Of a DNA stretch of 64,000 bases, positions 17,867-26,557 are shown piece by piece. The DNA lies in NCBI GenBank assembly GCA_019420305.1, contig JAHZHL010000010.1, forward strand, positions 41,357-105,356, written 5' to 3'. The notes below the pieces were generated by a model. It saw only the letters and a program-made list of their open reading frames with translations. It had not been told where the DNA came from and ran no database searches. The position numbers and the translations under genes are program-made. The stretch is from Bacillota bacterium (lineage in GTDB: Bacteria; Bacillota; Clostridia; Peptostreptococcales; Anaerovoracaceae). Position 1 is the first letter of the stretch. Each line of letters starts with the position of its first letter.

Positions 17867-19012
17867 ATGGCAAGACGGCTGAGAAATCAGACAATTCGTG
17901 AAGGATTAAATACAGATGGAGCAAATGATTTCGCGAAAAATCCTTATAACAGCGCGCAGGATGTGAAATTGAACTGGTGGGGATTTTTTTCGAATTACCG
18001 AATAAAAAAATGGAAACAGGAACTTAAGAATTTGTGTGAGAAGACAGGGGTTTCACTGGATGACGTCTGCCAATATATGGGGATTCAGTACTCTGCTCTT
18101 CCGGGTTTTTATCGAAAGCTGCCCAAATCCAGAGAAACATACATTGGGATCGGTATGGCATATCGACTTCCTTTAGAGCGAATCAATCGGTGGATTGTAA
18201 AATATGGCGGGAAGAAAAAATTATATGTGAAAGATGCGCTGTATGATTTGATTTGGATCTATTTAATCCATGCGAATGCTAGTAACGCAGGAGAGTCAGA
18301 GCACAACTATTATCAGAAATTTGAAGAGTGCAGAGCGTCTGTGGAGGAAATTTATAACCGGATGAATATTGAAACAGATGCGGAAGATGTTGCGACTGCT
18401 GAGCTGGATGAAGAGGCCAGGAGGATTGTTTTCGACACGGAATATATTGCGCTGAAAGCCTTTGTGCGGGATCATATAAAAGCATTTCATTCTGCCTATG
18501 CGCGCCCCAAGAATTTTATTAGAGGGTATATTGATAGCATTCTGAGGGTAAAAAACGAGAATCGGATTAGCGGACGCAGCTGGACGCTGAATACGTTGCG
18601 AGGTGACCTGGATGATTCTATGATCAATTATCTGACTTCCGGAATCAAATATGTGCCGAAGAGTAAAAAAACACATATTTCTATGGGGCTTGCGGTCGGC
18701 ATGACAACGAATGAACTGAATCAGTACTTGCAGATGTTGGGATATGCCCCCCTCGACGGAACCCATCTGGAAGAAGGAATCTTGCTTAATCTGCTGGAAA
18801 AATGGGAAGAGGCGCACCCTGTACAAAGGCAATTTAAAGAAATCTGTTTGAAAGAATCGACATCGGATAAGGGGTTGAAAGAACAGGAAAAAATGCAGGC
18901 GGTAAATGAAATGCTGGGGTTGAGAAGTGACTTGAAAGAAGCTTATGAGAAGTCACAAGCTTTGCGTCAAACCTGCGGGAAGTCGAAAAAGTTCCCCTAC
19001 ATGAATGAATAA
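17867..19012 (+). CDS. Unrecognised protein with two helix-turn-helix-like segments
   Basis: A 381-residue cytosolic protein without signal peptide or membrane segment. Two regions look alike: residues about 55-110 (LCEKTGVSLDDVCQYMGI... GIGMAYRLPLERINRWI) and about 245-300 (MINYLTSGIKYVPKSKKTHISMGLAVGMTTNELNQYL). Each contains a possible helix-turn-helix followed by a repeated TY/TH-I-G/S-MG-A...L..N.... segment. This suggests a duplicated DNA- or protein-binding module. It lies between the two kinase genes, so it may be the substrate or transcriptional output of the cassette. No family identified. Confidence 0.7.
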   Translation: MARRLRNQTIREGLNTDGANDFAKNPYNSAQDVKLNWWGFFSNYRIKKWKQELKNLCEKTGVSLDDVCQYMGIQYSALPGFYRKLPKSRETYIGIGMAYRLPLERINRWIVKYGGKKKLYVKDALYDLIWIYLIHANASNAGESEHNYYQKFEECRASVEEIYNRMNIETDAEDVATAELDEEARRIVFDTEYIALKAFVRDHIKAFHSAYARPKNFIRGYIDSILRVKNENRISGRSWTLNTLRGDLDDSMINYLTSGIKYVPKSKKTHISMGLAVGMTTNELNQYLQMLGYAPLDGTHLEEGILLNLLEKWEEAHPVQRQFKEICLKESTSDKGLKEQEKMQAVNEMLGLRSDLKEAYEKSQALRQTCGKSKKFPYMNE

Positions 19013-19016
19013 TCTG

Positions 19017-19025
19017 TGATATAAT
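19017..19025 (+). promoter_or_regulatory. Possible extended -10 promoter for kinase 2
   Basis: TGA followed directly by TATAAT (19020-19025), an extended -10 element just after the stop of the upstream gene. No good -35 box is visible. A GGGGAGG sits at 19041-19047 but is 25 bases from the chosen ATG, so translation initiation of the next gene is unusual. Confidence 0.45.
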
Positions 19026-19072
19026 AATCGCAGTGAAAAGGGGGAGGGTGCGAATCGGTATAGGCATTGAAT

Positions 19073-20830
19073 ATGGAACGTGACTATAAAAAGTATGAAC
19101 CGCTTTTCGGATCGTGGTACATAACGGAAAAAATCGGTGAAGGCGCTTACGGGCAGGTGTTTGTGATTGAGCGGCGTGAACTGGGAGTTGTCTATAAATC
19201 GGCGTTAAAAGCGATCACGATTCCTCAGGATAAGAATGATATAAAAGCCGTTATGTCGGATGGCATGTGTGAAGCGGAAGTGACGGAATACTATAAGGGA
19301 CTCGTGCAGGATATTGTAAACGAGTTTATTGTGATGTCCAAATTAAAGGGAAACAGCCATATTGTCAGTTACGAAGATCATTTAATTATGGAACATGAGG
19401 AGGATATCGGCTGGGACATCCTGATTCGGATGGAACTGTTGACCCCTCTGATCGAATATACCGCCAATGCGCAGATGGAAGAAAAAGAAATCGTAAAACT
19501 AGGAATGGATCTGTGCAAAGCATTGGAATTCTGCAGAAAATATAATATCATTCATCGTGATATCAAGCCGGAAAATATATTTATCGCACCTAGTGGTGAT
19601 TATAAACTGGGCGATTTTGGAATTTCAAAAACAGTGGAAAAAACCCAAATCGGGCTATCTCGAAAAGGAACCTATCTGTATATGGCTCCGGAAGTTTACC
19701 GGGGCGACGCTTACGGTCCAACTGTAGATCTTTACTCGTTGGGTCTTGTTATGTATAAGCTTTTAAACAACAACCGTGCTCCTTTTATGCCTGAATATCC
19801 TGTGCCAATTACCTATGATAACCGGGAAGAGGCGGTTGCGAAGCGTATTCGGGGACAAGCGGTTCCAAGTCCGAAAAACGGTCGGGACGAATTGAAGGCA
19901 GTTATATTAAAAGCGTGTGCGTACAAGCCGGAGGACAGGTATGTTTCCGCGGAAGCGATGCGCAAGGCGCTGGAAAAACTGTTTTACGGCGTTTATGAAG
20001 AGGAAAAAAAGCCGGAAATGGATCAGGAAGAGAAAACCGCAAACGCAGCAGAACCCACAGAAGAAAAAAGGATGAGCCGAAGGAAACCGCAATTTCTGAA
20101 AAAGGGTTTGCTGATTGCCACAGGGATTGTTTTGGCGGCCGTTGGGGCAGTTTGGGCTTTCCTTCCAAAGCAGCCGGAAGATATAAAAGGATTGAGCGCG
20201 GAGGAAACCATTTATCTTGGAGATACCCTGAGTCCGGAATATCGAGTGGAACCTGACCGGTTTGCGAATCAGAAAATCAGGTTTGAGCCAGGAAATTCAT
20301 CGGTCATTTCTGTTGACGAGAATGGGCGCATTACAGGAACCGCATTGGGTGAGAGTGTCTTGCTTCTTTCCGTCGCAGGGTATAAGGAAAAAACCGTAAT
20401 TCGGGTTATCGCAAGGGTTACGAAAATTTCAAATGTAGAGGATCCGGTGGAACTGGTTGAGGGCGATAGGAAAACGGTTTCTCCCAGACTTTCCCCGAGA
20501 AAATTTTCTGATGAGCCAGTTGCCTATCATATAGCAGATCCGAGCGTGGCAGATATCAGCAAAAAGGGTCGTATTACAGCAAAGTCACCGGGAGAGACAA
20601 CCCTCACGATTTCAGCGGGTGGATGCATCAAGTCCGTAAAACTGATCGTCTATGAATATGTTCCGCCTGCCACTTATACACAGCCTGCGATACCGGCACC
20701 TACAGAACAAACCTACAGTTATACGCCGCCGTCAAACTCGGGTGGGGAAAGTTCTTTAAATGATTCCGGAAGCAGCTCAGGAGAGAGTACGGGAGATTAC
20801 TTTGACAGCGGGGATGATGAATACTTTTAA
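19073..20830 (+). CDS. Membrane Ser/Thr protein kinase 2 (paralogue)
   Basis: A 585-residue paralogue of the kinase at 14450, similar end to end. It begins MERDYKKYEPLFGSWYI (compare MDINYYKKYEPLF), which fixes ATG 19073 rather than TTG 19067. GEGAYG glycine loop, HRDIKPEN with Asp 163, GDFGIS and YMAPE are intact, so it should be active. A membrane segment lies near residues 343-363. The outer part has two Ig-like repeats with the same PDRFAN/FSDEPV.YHI pattern as kinase 1 and a Ser/Gly-rich tail. Its stop codon overlaps the stop of the opposing feoB remnant. Confidence 0.92.
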   Translation: MERDYKKYEPLFGSWYITEKIGEGAYGQVFVIERRELGVVYKSALKAITIPQDKNDIKAVMSDGMCEAEVTEYYKGLVQDIVNEFIVMSKLKGNSHIVSYEDHLIMEHEEDIGWDILIRMELLTPLIEYTANAQMEEKEIVKLGMDLCKALEFCRKYNIIHRDIKPENIFIAPSGDYKLGDFGISKTVEKTQIGLSRKGTYLYMAPEVYRGDAYGPTVDLYSLGLVMYKLLNNNRAPFMPEYPVPITYDNREEAVAKRIRGQAVPSPKNGRDELKAVILKACAYKPEDRYVSAEAMRKALEKLFYGVYEEEKKPEMDQEEKTANAAEPTEEKRMSRRKPQFLKKGLLIATGIVLAAVGAVWAFLPKQPEDIKGLSAEETIYLGDTLSPEYRVEPDRFANQKIRFEPGNSSVISVDENGRITGTALGESVLLLSVAGYKEKTVIRVIARVTKISNVEDPVELVEGDRKTVSPRLSPRKFSDEPVAYHIADPSVADISKKGRITAKSPGETTLTISAGGCIKSVKLIVYEYVPPATYTQPAIPAPTEQTYSYTPPSNSGGESSLNDSGSSSGESTGDYFDSGDDEYF

Positions 20831-21705
20831 ACCGGAAGCGCGCAACACACCACATTCAGCAAAATACAAAGAACCATACCGGTCAGCATAGGAAGCGCGA
20901 TGGCAGCTGCCGTCCACTTCCAGCTGTCGGTTTCTTTTTTTATGGTCAGGCAGGTGGTGCCGCAAGGAAAGTGGAACAGGCACAGCAGCATGGTGGAAAG
21001 CGCCGTCTGCCAGGTCCAGCCGTTATCCAGCAGGATCTGATGAAGCTGGGAAAGGCTGTCGTAATCCGTCAGGCTGCCCTGAGACATATAAGCCATCAGC
21101 ATAATGGGGATGACGATTTCGTTGGCGGGAAACCCAAGCAGGAAGGCCATGAGGATCACCCCATCAACGCCCAGAAGCCGCCCGAAGGGATCGCAGAACG
21201 TGGTACAGTGCTCCAGAAGACTGGCCCCGCCGCAGTTTACATTTGCCAGAATCCAGATGAGAAGCCCTGCAGGGGCAGCTACAATAACCGCCCGGCCGAG
21301 AACAAAGAGGGTGCGGTCCAGAATCGAGTGTACGATTACGCTGCCGATTTTCGGCATCCGGTATGGAGGCAGTTCCAGAATAAAGGAAGAAGGCAATCCT
21401 TTTAAAATGGTTTTGGAAAGTAGCCTGGAGACGAGCAGCGTAGCGGTGATGCCCAGCAGGATAACCAGTGTCAGAAGCAGGCAGGAAGCGATTCCTTTGC
21501 CAAAGGAAAAGGAAGCGGCAAAAAACATGGTAATAATGGCAATCAGGGTAGGAAAACGCCCGTTGCAGGGGACGAAGCTGTTGGTCAGAATCGCGATGAG
21601 GCGCTCACGGGGCGACTCGATGATCCGGCAGCCGGTTACGCCGCAGGCGTTGCAGCCAAATCCCATGCACATTGTAGGTTGATATTTGAATGCGAAATCA
21701 ACCAT
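20827..21705 (-). pseudogene. feoB: feoB 3' half (ferrous iron transporter, truncated)
   Basis: The encoded 292 residues match the C-terminal half of FeoB. They begin at the conserved TMCMGFGCNACG and continue through TGCRIIESPRERL, LTNSFVPCNGRFPT and the later membrane helices to the Cys-rich end. Full FeoB is about 600-800 residues and starts with a cytosolic GTPase domain; that domain and the first gate helices are missing. FeoB homology starts near 21675, and the first ten codons (MVDFAFKYQP) read foreign sequence. The break coincides with the left edge of the mobile element, so the gene was probably interrupted by insertion or deletion. Transport of Fe(II) by this fragment is unlikely. 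Confidence 0.85.
21677..21703. repeat. Inverted repeat at the feoB break point
   Basis: GGTTGAT (21677-21683) and ATCAACC (21697-21703) form a 7-base inverted repeat with a 13-base loop exactly where FeoB similarity stops. It is a candidate recombination or attachment site core of the element's left end. Chance occurrence cannot be excluded. Confidence 0.35.
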
Positions 21706-22088
21706 AAATAATGAAAGATAAACAAGGAAGAAGCAAAGAAAAGCAAGGTAGACCGTATGTGCTGTATGATTTGGTTCGATTTTTAAGTAGCCCAGAAAGA
21801 ATTTTCCAATAGAAGTTGAAAAAAGAGCGGATAGTTGCTCTTAGTTTGGGACAATATGCCGCACTTACAGACGAAATTCCGATAAATACTGAGGAATGAC
21901 TGAAACCGTTTGATATGTTCTTGGGACTTTCCATCCGGTAGCTACTCACGATTGGGCTGATTCTGGATATGTGGACAGAAAAATCCAATGATGGCGTGAA
22001 AGAGAAGATGGCTACCGGAGGACTTTGATAAATTTTAGTAGAGAAAAAGCGTCGACAGGAATCGGCGCTTTCGGCTTTTATTGAGATA
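21706..22088. other. Gene-poor stretch with decayed coding sequence
   Basis: About 380 bases without an intact gene. On the + strand short frames read like pieces of a broken protein: GRPYVLYDLVRFLSSPERIFQ to a TAG near 21810, and then KKERIVALSLGQYAALTDEIP to a TGA near 21899 that could replace a Trp codon. No family recognised. It lies between the feoB break and the toxin gene, so it is probably scar sequence of the element's left end. Confidence 0.35.
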
Positions 22089-22418
22089 TTAAAATTCAAT
22101 GGTTTCTTCCAACTGATGGTTAATATCCATCCCACCGTAAAGAATACGGGCGATTGATACCGTGTGTGTTTCGTTGTTGACGGTATAAAATAACAGATAA
22201 TTTTTTACCGGTACAAAACGCACTCCCTGGCTGCGCCAGGGTTCTTCTTTATAGAGCGGATTCCGTTCCGGCATGGATTCAAGAGAACGTACACTTTGTA
22301 TGATCTGCTGGTACATACTGCGGGCTGTATCCGGGACAAGAAGCGAATAAGCAATATATTCGTAAATATTTTTTAAATCCTGCTGCGCTTGAAAGGTATA
22401 AACGATCTCCATCTTCAT
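22089..22418 (-). CDS. RelE/ParE-family toxin
   Basis: A 109-residue toxin of the RelE/ParE superfamily: IVYTFQAQQDLKNIYEYIA at the N-terminus, a central SLESMPERNPLYK and the C-terminal RFVPVKNYLLFYTV..TVSIARILYGGMD. These match the secondary-structure order of the family. Such toxins cut ribosome-bound mRNA (RelE) or poison gyrase (ParE); which applies here is not clear. It follows its antitoxin with a 4-base ATGA overlap. Probably stabilises the mobile element. Confidence 0.87.
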   Translation of the reverse strand: MKMEIVYTFQAQQDLKNIYEYIAYSLLVPDTARSMYQQIIQSVRSLESMPERNPLYKEEPWRSQGVRFVPVKNYLLFYTVNNETHTVSIARILYGGMDINHQLEETIEF

Positions 22419-22732
22419 ATGCCGTACAGTCTCCTCATTTCTGCTTCGACTTCATCTGCGGAGACAACACGGCCTGCTGCGATATCATCCATACCCTTCT
22501 GGAGTTCCATGTCAACCTGCTCTTTCGTCATACCGCCGATTGCGGTCGGCCTTGCAGCTGGAAGTCTCATATCAAATGGTATGCCGCGATGAAGAACAAC
22601 CTGCTTCAGGAACATTCCAATTGCATTCGACATAGGAATGCCAAGTTGATTCAGAATAGCTTCTGCCTGTTCCTTTGTTTCAGGATCCACTCTCGTATAT
22701 ATATTTGCGGTTCTGGATGCAGTTCGTGTCAT
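22415..22732 (-). CDS. RelB/DinJ-family antitoxin
   Basis: A 105-residue protein. The N-terminal NIYTRVDPETKEQAEAILNQLGIPMSNAIGMFLKQV is the ribbon-helix-helix DNA-binding domain of RelB/DinJ antitoxins; the C-terminal tail (about residues 60-105) would wrap the toxin. Start chosen at ATG 22732, preceded by GAGGTG; an upstream in-frame start at 22837 would add a stretch overlapping the promoter. Stop overlaps the toxin start by 4 bases. Represses its own promoter as a complex (family knowledge). Confidence 0.87.
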   Translation of the reverse strand: MTRTASRTANIYTRVDPETKEQAEAILNQLGIPMSNAIGMFLKQVVLHRGIPFDMRLPAARPTAIGGMTKEQVDMELQKGMDDIAAGRVVSADEVEAEMRRLYGI

Positions 22733-22763
22733 GATAATCACCTCACTTTGATTTTCTGACTTT

Positions 22764-22793
22764 ATTATATCTCTGTTGATTGCTAAAAGCAAT
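22764..22793 (-). promoter_or_regulatory. Promoter and operator of the RelB/RelE-type pair
   Basis: On the - strand TTGCTT (22792-22787) and TATAAT (22769-22764) are separated by exactly 17 bases. An inverted repeat ATTGCT-AAA-AGCAAT (22779-22793) overlaps the -35 box, and a further GCAAT lies just upstream, as expected for an antitoxin-bound operator. Confidence 0.7.
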
Positions 22794-23016
22794 ACAAAAG
22801 CAATTATTTTACAAATCTGCAGACAGAGTAGGAACACCGATTCTGGCTAGTTACGAACAGCTTTTGAGAAGAGCGGATTAGAAAGAACTGAGAGTGTTTT
22901 TAGAAGCTTTTATAAATAGCCTGTTGTGATCCGTCTGAGGAGAAAACAGGAGGAGGGATATTTGTTGTTTTGATATTTTATACAGTAAAAAATTTGCTAA
23001 CAGAGAGGTGTAATAT

Positions 23017-23811
23017 ATGGCAGTCTTTCGAGTAGAAAAAACAAAGGATTTTACCTTGATGTCCAACCATCATTTAAAAAACAGGAAACTTACGTTAAAA
23101 GCAAAGGGATTGCTGTCCCTGATGTTGTCTCTGCCGGATTCCTGGGACTATACGTTGAAAGGCCTGGCGTCAATTTGCAGTGAAGGGATCGACGCAGTTC
23201 GGACTGCAGTCAAAGAGCTGGAACAGGAAGGATATATTGAGCGGAATCAGATTCGAAATGAAAAGGGACGCATTCAGGATCTCGAATACATCATATATGA
23301 AAAGCCTCGGATGCTGTATCCAGATTCGGAAGAACCAGAATTGGAAAATCCAATCCTGGAAAAACCAATGCTGGAAAATCCCACACAATTAAATACGAAA
23401 GGATTAAAAACGAACCAAAGAAAGGATCCATCGATCTATCCATCGGAAGTAACCTGGGAACGAGAAGATACCAGTGAAATCCGGAAGCGGATTCAATATG
23501 ACCGATTGATTCAGAAGTATGAGGAAAAAGGAATTCAGGAGCTGGTGGATCTGATCGATGAGATACAGGAAGCCTGCCGTTGTAATACGGAAATTCGGAT
23601 TGGAGAACATCGATTTCCTTCCGGGTTTGTGCGAAAGCGATTTCAGGCGCTTGAGTATGACCATATCTGTTATGTGATGGAATGTCTGAGTCAGGCCAGA
23701 GGAAGAATCAACAACATCAAATCTTACTTGCTGGTAACGATGTTTAATGCGGCGGGAACAATCCAGCAGTATTATGATGCGGAAGTCCGACATGATTTTC
23801 GAGACCTGTGA
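23017..23811 (+). CDS. Replication initiator-like helix-turn-helix protein
   Basis: A 264-residue protein. Residues 1-90 form a winged helix-turn-helix typical of replication initiator/replisome-organiser proteins (FTLMSNHHLKNRKLTLKAKGLLSLMLSLPDSWDYTLKGLA). The middle (about 105-150) is charged and low-complexity with the repeat LEKP/LENP. The C-terminal 100 residues (IRKRIQYDRLIQKY... GRINNIKSYLLVTMFNA) match the DUF6017-type domain found with it in Clostridia elements. GAGAGGTG precedes the ATG. With parA, parB and ssb downstream, it suggests the element can replicate as a circle (inference). Confidence 0.82.
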   Translation: MAVFRVEKTKDFTLMSNHHLKNRKLTLKAKGLLSLMLSLPDSWDYTLKGLASICSEGIDAVRTAVKELEQEGYIERNQIRNEKGRIQDLEYIIYEKPRMLYPDSEEPELENPILEKPMLENPTQLNTKGLKTNQRKDPSIYPSEVTWEREDTSEIRKRIQYDRLIQKYEEKGIQELVDLIDEIQEACRCNTEIRIGEHRFPSGFVRKRFQALEYDHICYVMECLSQARGRINNIKSYLLVTMFNAAGTIQQYYDAEVRHDFRDL

Positions 23812-23835
23812 AAGATAACGGAAAAGGGTTCGATC

Positions 23836-24660
23836 ATGAAAACAGGAAAGGGGAGAATGATGAGTAAAGTAATCGCAATTTGTAACCAGAAAGGTGGGGT
23901 AGGAAAGACAACCACCGCTATCGCAATGGGAGCAGTCCTGGCAGAACTGGGAAAAAAGGTTTTGCTGATTGATGTGGATGATAGTGGAAATCCATCGCTA
24001 TCCATCAATCTTGGGACAGAAGAGCCGGAGCGTTCCCTGGTGGATCTCATGTTAACCAGCTATATGGATCGGGATACCACTTCTCTGTTGGAAGAAACCA
24101 TTTTACATCACGAGGAAGGGATGGACTATATTCCAGCGGAAAATCGGTTAGGTGGAATCAGTGAGATTCTAAGCGCGAGCCAGGATGAAGCGAAAAAGCG
24201 TACAGTTTTGAAGCGGGCCATAGCGCCAATACGAGAGAGGTATGAATATATTTTGTTAGATGCGGCGCCTACTTTAAATATGATGTCGATTAACCTGCTG
24301 ACCGCAGCAGATGAAATCATTATTACTACACAGCCGCAGGGGGCAGCGGAAGATGGGATTCCCGCATTGGTCAGCTCCGTTGCGCAAGTCCGGCAGAACT
24401 TAAATACGGCTCTTTGTATCAAGGGGCTATTGATCACCATGCTGGATCGCAGAACAAACTATAACAAAGAGAAAGCCAGCACCATGGAGCGCGCGTATAC
24501 GGATCTGGGAATGCGGGTTTTTTCTACACGGATTCCGCGGGCGATTACAGCTGAATCCTGTATGGAGCAGCACCAGAGTATTTTGAAGTTTGATCCAAAA
24601 GGAAAGGTTGCTGCAGCCTATCGGGACTTTGTAAACGAGTATCTGAGTGAAGAAGCATGA
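23836..24660 (+). CDS. parA: ParA/Soj partition ATPase
   Basis: A 250-274 residue ParA-type P-loop ATPase. The deviant Walker A is intact in CNQKGGVGKTTT, followed by the LLIDVDDSGN Walker A' region (the usual Gln of DxDPQ is Gly/Asn here) and a LLDAAPTLN Walker B. It segregates the element with ParB. Three starts are possible: ATG 23836, 23857 and 23860; the last two follow an AAAGGGGAG but with short spacing. Overlaps parB if that uses its GTG at 24647. Confidence 0.93.
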   Translation: MKTGKGRMMSKVIAICNQKGGVGKTTTAIAMGAVLAELGKKVLLIDVDDSGNPSLSINLGTEEPERSLVDLMLTSYMDRDTTSLLEETILHHEEGMDYIPAENRLGGISEILSASQDEAKKRTVLKRAIAPIRERYEYILLDAAPTLNMMSINLLTAADEIIITTQPQGAAEDGIPALVSSVAQVRQNLNTALCIKGLLITMLDRRTNYNKEKASTMERAYTDLGMRVFSTRIPRAITAESCMEQHQSILKFDPKGKVAAAYRDFVNEYLSEEA

Positions 24661-24688
24661 TCGAAAAGGAAAGGAAGGAGAGAGAGCG

Positions 24689-25651
24689 ATGAGCATGTCG
24701 GAATTGGAGCGGCTGAAAAAAGAAGATTTAATGGATGGACTGTTTGGGATTTCTAAGGACAAAAAAACGGACTCCGTAATGTTAAAAGAGATCCCTTTGA
24801 CAGAGCTTCATCCATCCCCGCAGAACCATTTCCGGGTGGAAAACGATGATGCAATGGAGGAGCTGTCCGCCAGTGTAAGGGAAAAAGGAATTCTGGAACC
24901 TTTCCTGGTGCGTGAGCAGGATGGGGGCGGCTATGAAATCCTGTCCGGGCATCGGCGCAGACATGCGGCCATCCGGGCTGAATTACAGACGGTTCCTTGT
25001 ATTATAAAAAAAGTTTCCGATGAGGATCGGGATATTATCATCCAGGATGCGAATTTGCAACGGCCTTACATCACAGTGAGTGAAAAAGCCTGGGCCATTC
25101 GGATTAAATATGATGCGATTAAACGGAAACAAGGGCAAAAAAGTGATGTGGAAAATAAAAAGGCACCGAGTGCCCTTTTAAACAGTGCCCAAACGATTGC
25201 TGAAAAAATGGGGATTGCAGAAAGAACAGTTAAAAATTATATTCGCATTACTTATTTAATTGAACCGTTGCAAAAATGGGTGGATGAGAAACGGCTGCCG
25301 CTAAAAGCCGGGGTACAATTATCCTATTTATCGGAACCCATTCAACAATATATTTGCAATATCATGAACGTGGAGAATATCAAAATAAACGAAGAAAAAG
25401 CGGAGGAGTTAAGAAGAAGCCTGGCGGATGCAACAACTATGGATGAGGTCTTTCAGGCAATGAAACCAAAGGAAGCGGACCAGAAAAAGACAAAGTCTCG
25501 AATAGAGGTCAAAGTGAACAAAAAACTGCAGAAACGTTTTTTTCCTCCGGATTATGATGAGCAACAGATTCAGCAAGTCATTCTAGGCCTTCTGGACGGA
25601 TGGGCGATAGAACATAATCCAGATTATAAAAACGAAAAAATAAGCGGATAA
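24689..25651 (+). CDS. parB: ParB-like partition protein
   Basis: About 320 residues. The ParB/sulfiredoxin-like nuclease domain (ELHPSPQNHFRVE, EKGILEPFLVRE, EILSGHRRRHAA) is followed by the NLQRP.ITVSEKAWA region and a helix-turn-helix (TIAEKMGIAERTVKNYIRIT). It binds a centromere-like site and CTP, and loads ParA. ATG 24689 has AAGGAAGGAG 8 bases upstream and is preferred to the GTG at 24647 inside parA. A recognisable parS site was not found. Confidence 0.9.
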   Translation: MSMSELERLKKEDLMDGLFGISKDKKTDSVMLKEIPLTELHPSPQNHFRVENDDAMEELSASVREKGILEPFLVREQDGGGYEILSGHRRRHAAIRAELQTVPCIIKKVSDEDRDIIIQDANLQRPYITVSEKAWAIRIKYDAIKRKQGQKSDVENKKAPSALLNSAQTIAEKMGIAERTVKNYIRITYLIEPLQKWVDEKRLPLKAGVQLSYLSEPIQQYICNIMNVENIKINEEKAEELRRSLADATTMDEVFQAMKPKEADQKKTKSRIEVKVNKKLQKRFFPPDYDEQQIQQVILGLLDGWAIEHNPDYKNEKISG

Positions 25652-25680
25652 AAGAGAAAGAGAGAAGAAAGGAAACAGAG

Positions 25681-26058
25681 ATGAGCCAGGTAGTTTTAAT
25701 TGGAAGGTTAACGAAAGATCCGGCGGTTCGATATACCACCGGACAGGAACCTGTTGCGGTAGCGAGATTTTCAATAGCAGTGGAACGGCCGATTCGCACA
25801 GGCAGTGAAAAACAGGCAGATTTTCCGAACATCGTTGTCTTTGGCAGGCAGGCGGAAAACTGCGAACAGTTTTTGAAAAAAGGAAGGCTGGTTGGTATCA
25901 GCGGTCGTATTCAGACGGGGAGATATGCTAAGAAGGAAGGGGATATGGTATATATAACGGAAGTGTATGCAAATAAGGTGGAATTTCTTGATTGGGAAAA
26001 TCAACAATCAGAGGATAATGCGTCTTCTGTAGAAGCGGTTCAGGAGAGAAGCTTCTGA
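25681..26058 (+). CDS. ssb: Single-stranded DNA-binding protein
   Basis: A 125-residue OB-fold SSB: SQVVLIGRLTKDPAVRYT, AVARFSIAVER, NIVVFGRQAENC, KKGRLVGISGRIQTGRY and EVYANKVEFL are all in family order. The usual long acidic C-terminal tip (DDDIPF) is replaced by a short tail ending EAVQERSF. Mobile-element SSBs protect the transferred strand. It follows parB by 30 bases with GGAAACAGAG upstream. Confidence 0.92.
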   Translation: MSQVVLIGRLTKDPAVRYTTGQEPVAVARFSIAVERPIRTGSEKQADFPNIVVFGRQAENCEQFLKKGRLVGISGRIQTGRYAKKEGDMVYITEVYANKVEFLDWENQQSEDNASSVEAVQERSF

Positions 26059-26111
26059 TGGATATCTTGGGGAAGTTTTGCACTTGATGAAGAATAGGGA
26101 GGAATCAAATA

Positions 26112-26312
26112 TTGGTATATTTAAAAACATCCAACTGCATTATCTGTGGACAAAAAGCAGTAGTATGGTTTGGTCATGTCAAGCAGGAAAAACAAAAAAT
26201 TCTTGCAGGCTGGTGTATGGAGCATAAGGTTGAACATGATGCGATTCATAAAGGATATTGTGGTTCCTATCTTGCAGAGAAACATGGAAAGTGCCTTCCT
26301 CTCAAAATATAG
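26112..26312 (+). CDS. Small cysteine-containing protein, unrecognised
   Basis: A 66-residue protein starting at TTG 26112, with AGGGAGG 9 bases upstream. It has CIICGQ near residue 9, a later WCMEHK and a CGSYL, which could form a zinc-ribbon or treble-clef-like site. Basic overall. Small proteins of this kind are common beside ssb in clostridial elements; function unknown. Confidence 0.6.
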   Translation: MVYLKTSNCIICGQKAVVWFGHVKQEKQKILAGWCMEHKVEHDAIHKGYCGSYLAEKHGKCLPLKI

Positions 26313-26361
26313 GAAGAGCGGATCAAGGTGATGGAAGAAGAGCATCTGCAGGATAGATCGA

Positions 26362-26383
26362 AAAACGCAAGCACCTGCGTTTT
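26362..26383 (+). terminator. Intrinsic terminator-like hairpin
   Basis: AAAACGCA (26362-26369) and TGCGTTTT (26376-26383) form a perfect 8-base stem with a 6-base loop and a short T run. It ends the parA-parB-ssb unit and lies in the 325-base gap before the next toxin-antitoxin pair. The rest of that gap (26390-26550) holds no gene that I can support. Confidence 0.6.
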
Positions 26384-26557
26384 GTATGAAAGGGGATAGC
26401 TATGATGGAATTTCTGAGGGAATTCTTTGTAAGCATCTGCCAAAATGTTTCTGTGTCTGCTGGATTCCGAGTCAAACCTCGGATCATTATTATGATAGAA
26501 TCGTAGCAGAATGACAGGAAACACACAGGGGGAAATGAGCAGAAAATCGGAAGAAAA

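Noticed and set aside
21104..21682. A 192-codon + strand frame over feoB
   Set aside because: Antisense shadow of the FeoB membrane region; no family pattern.
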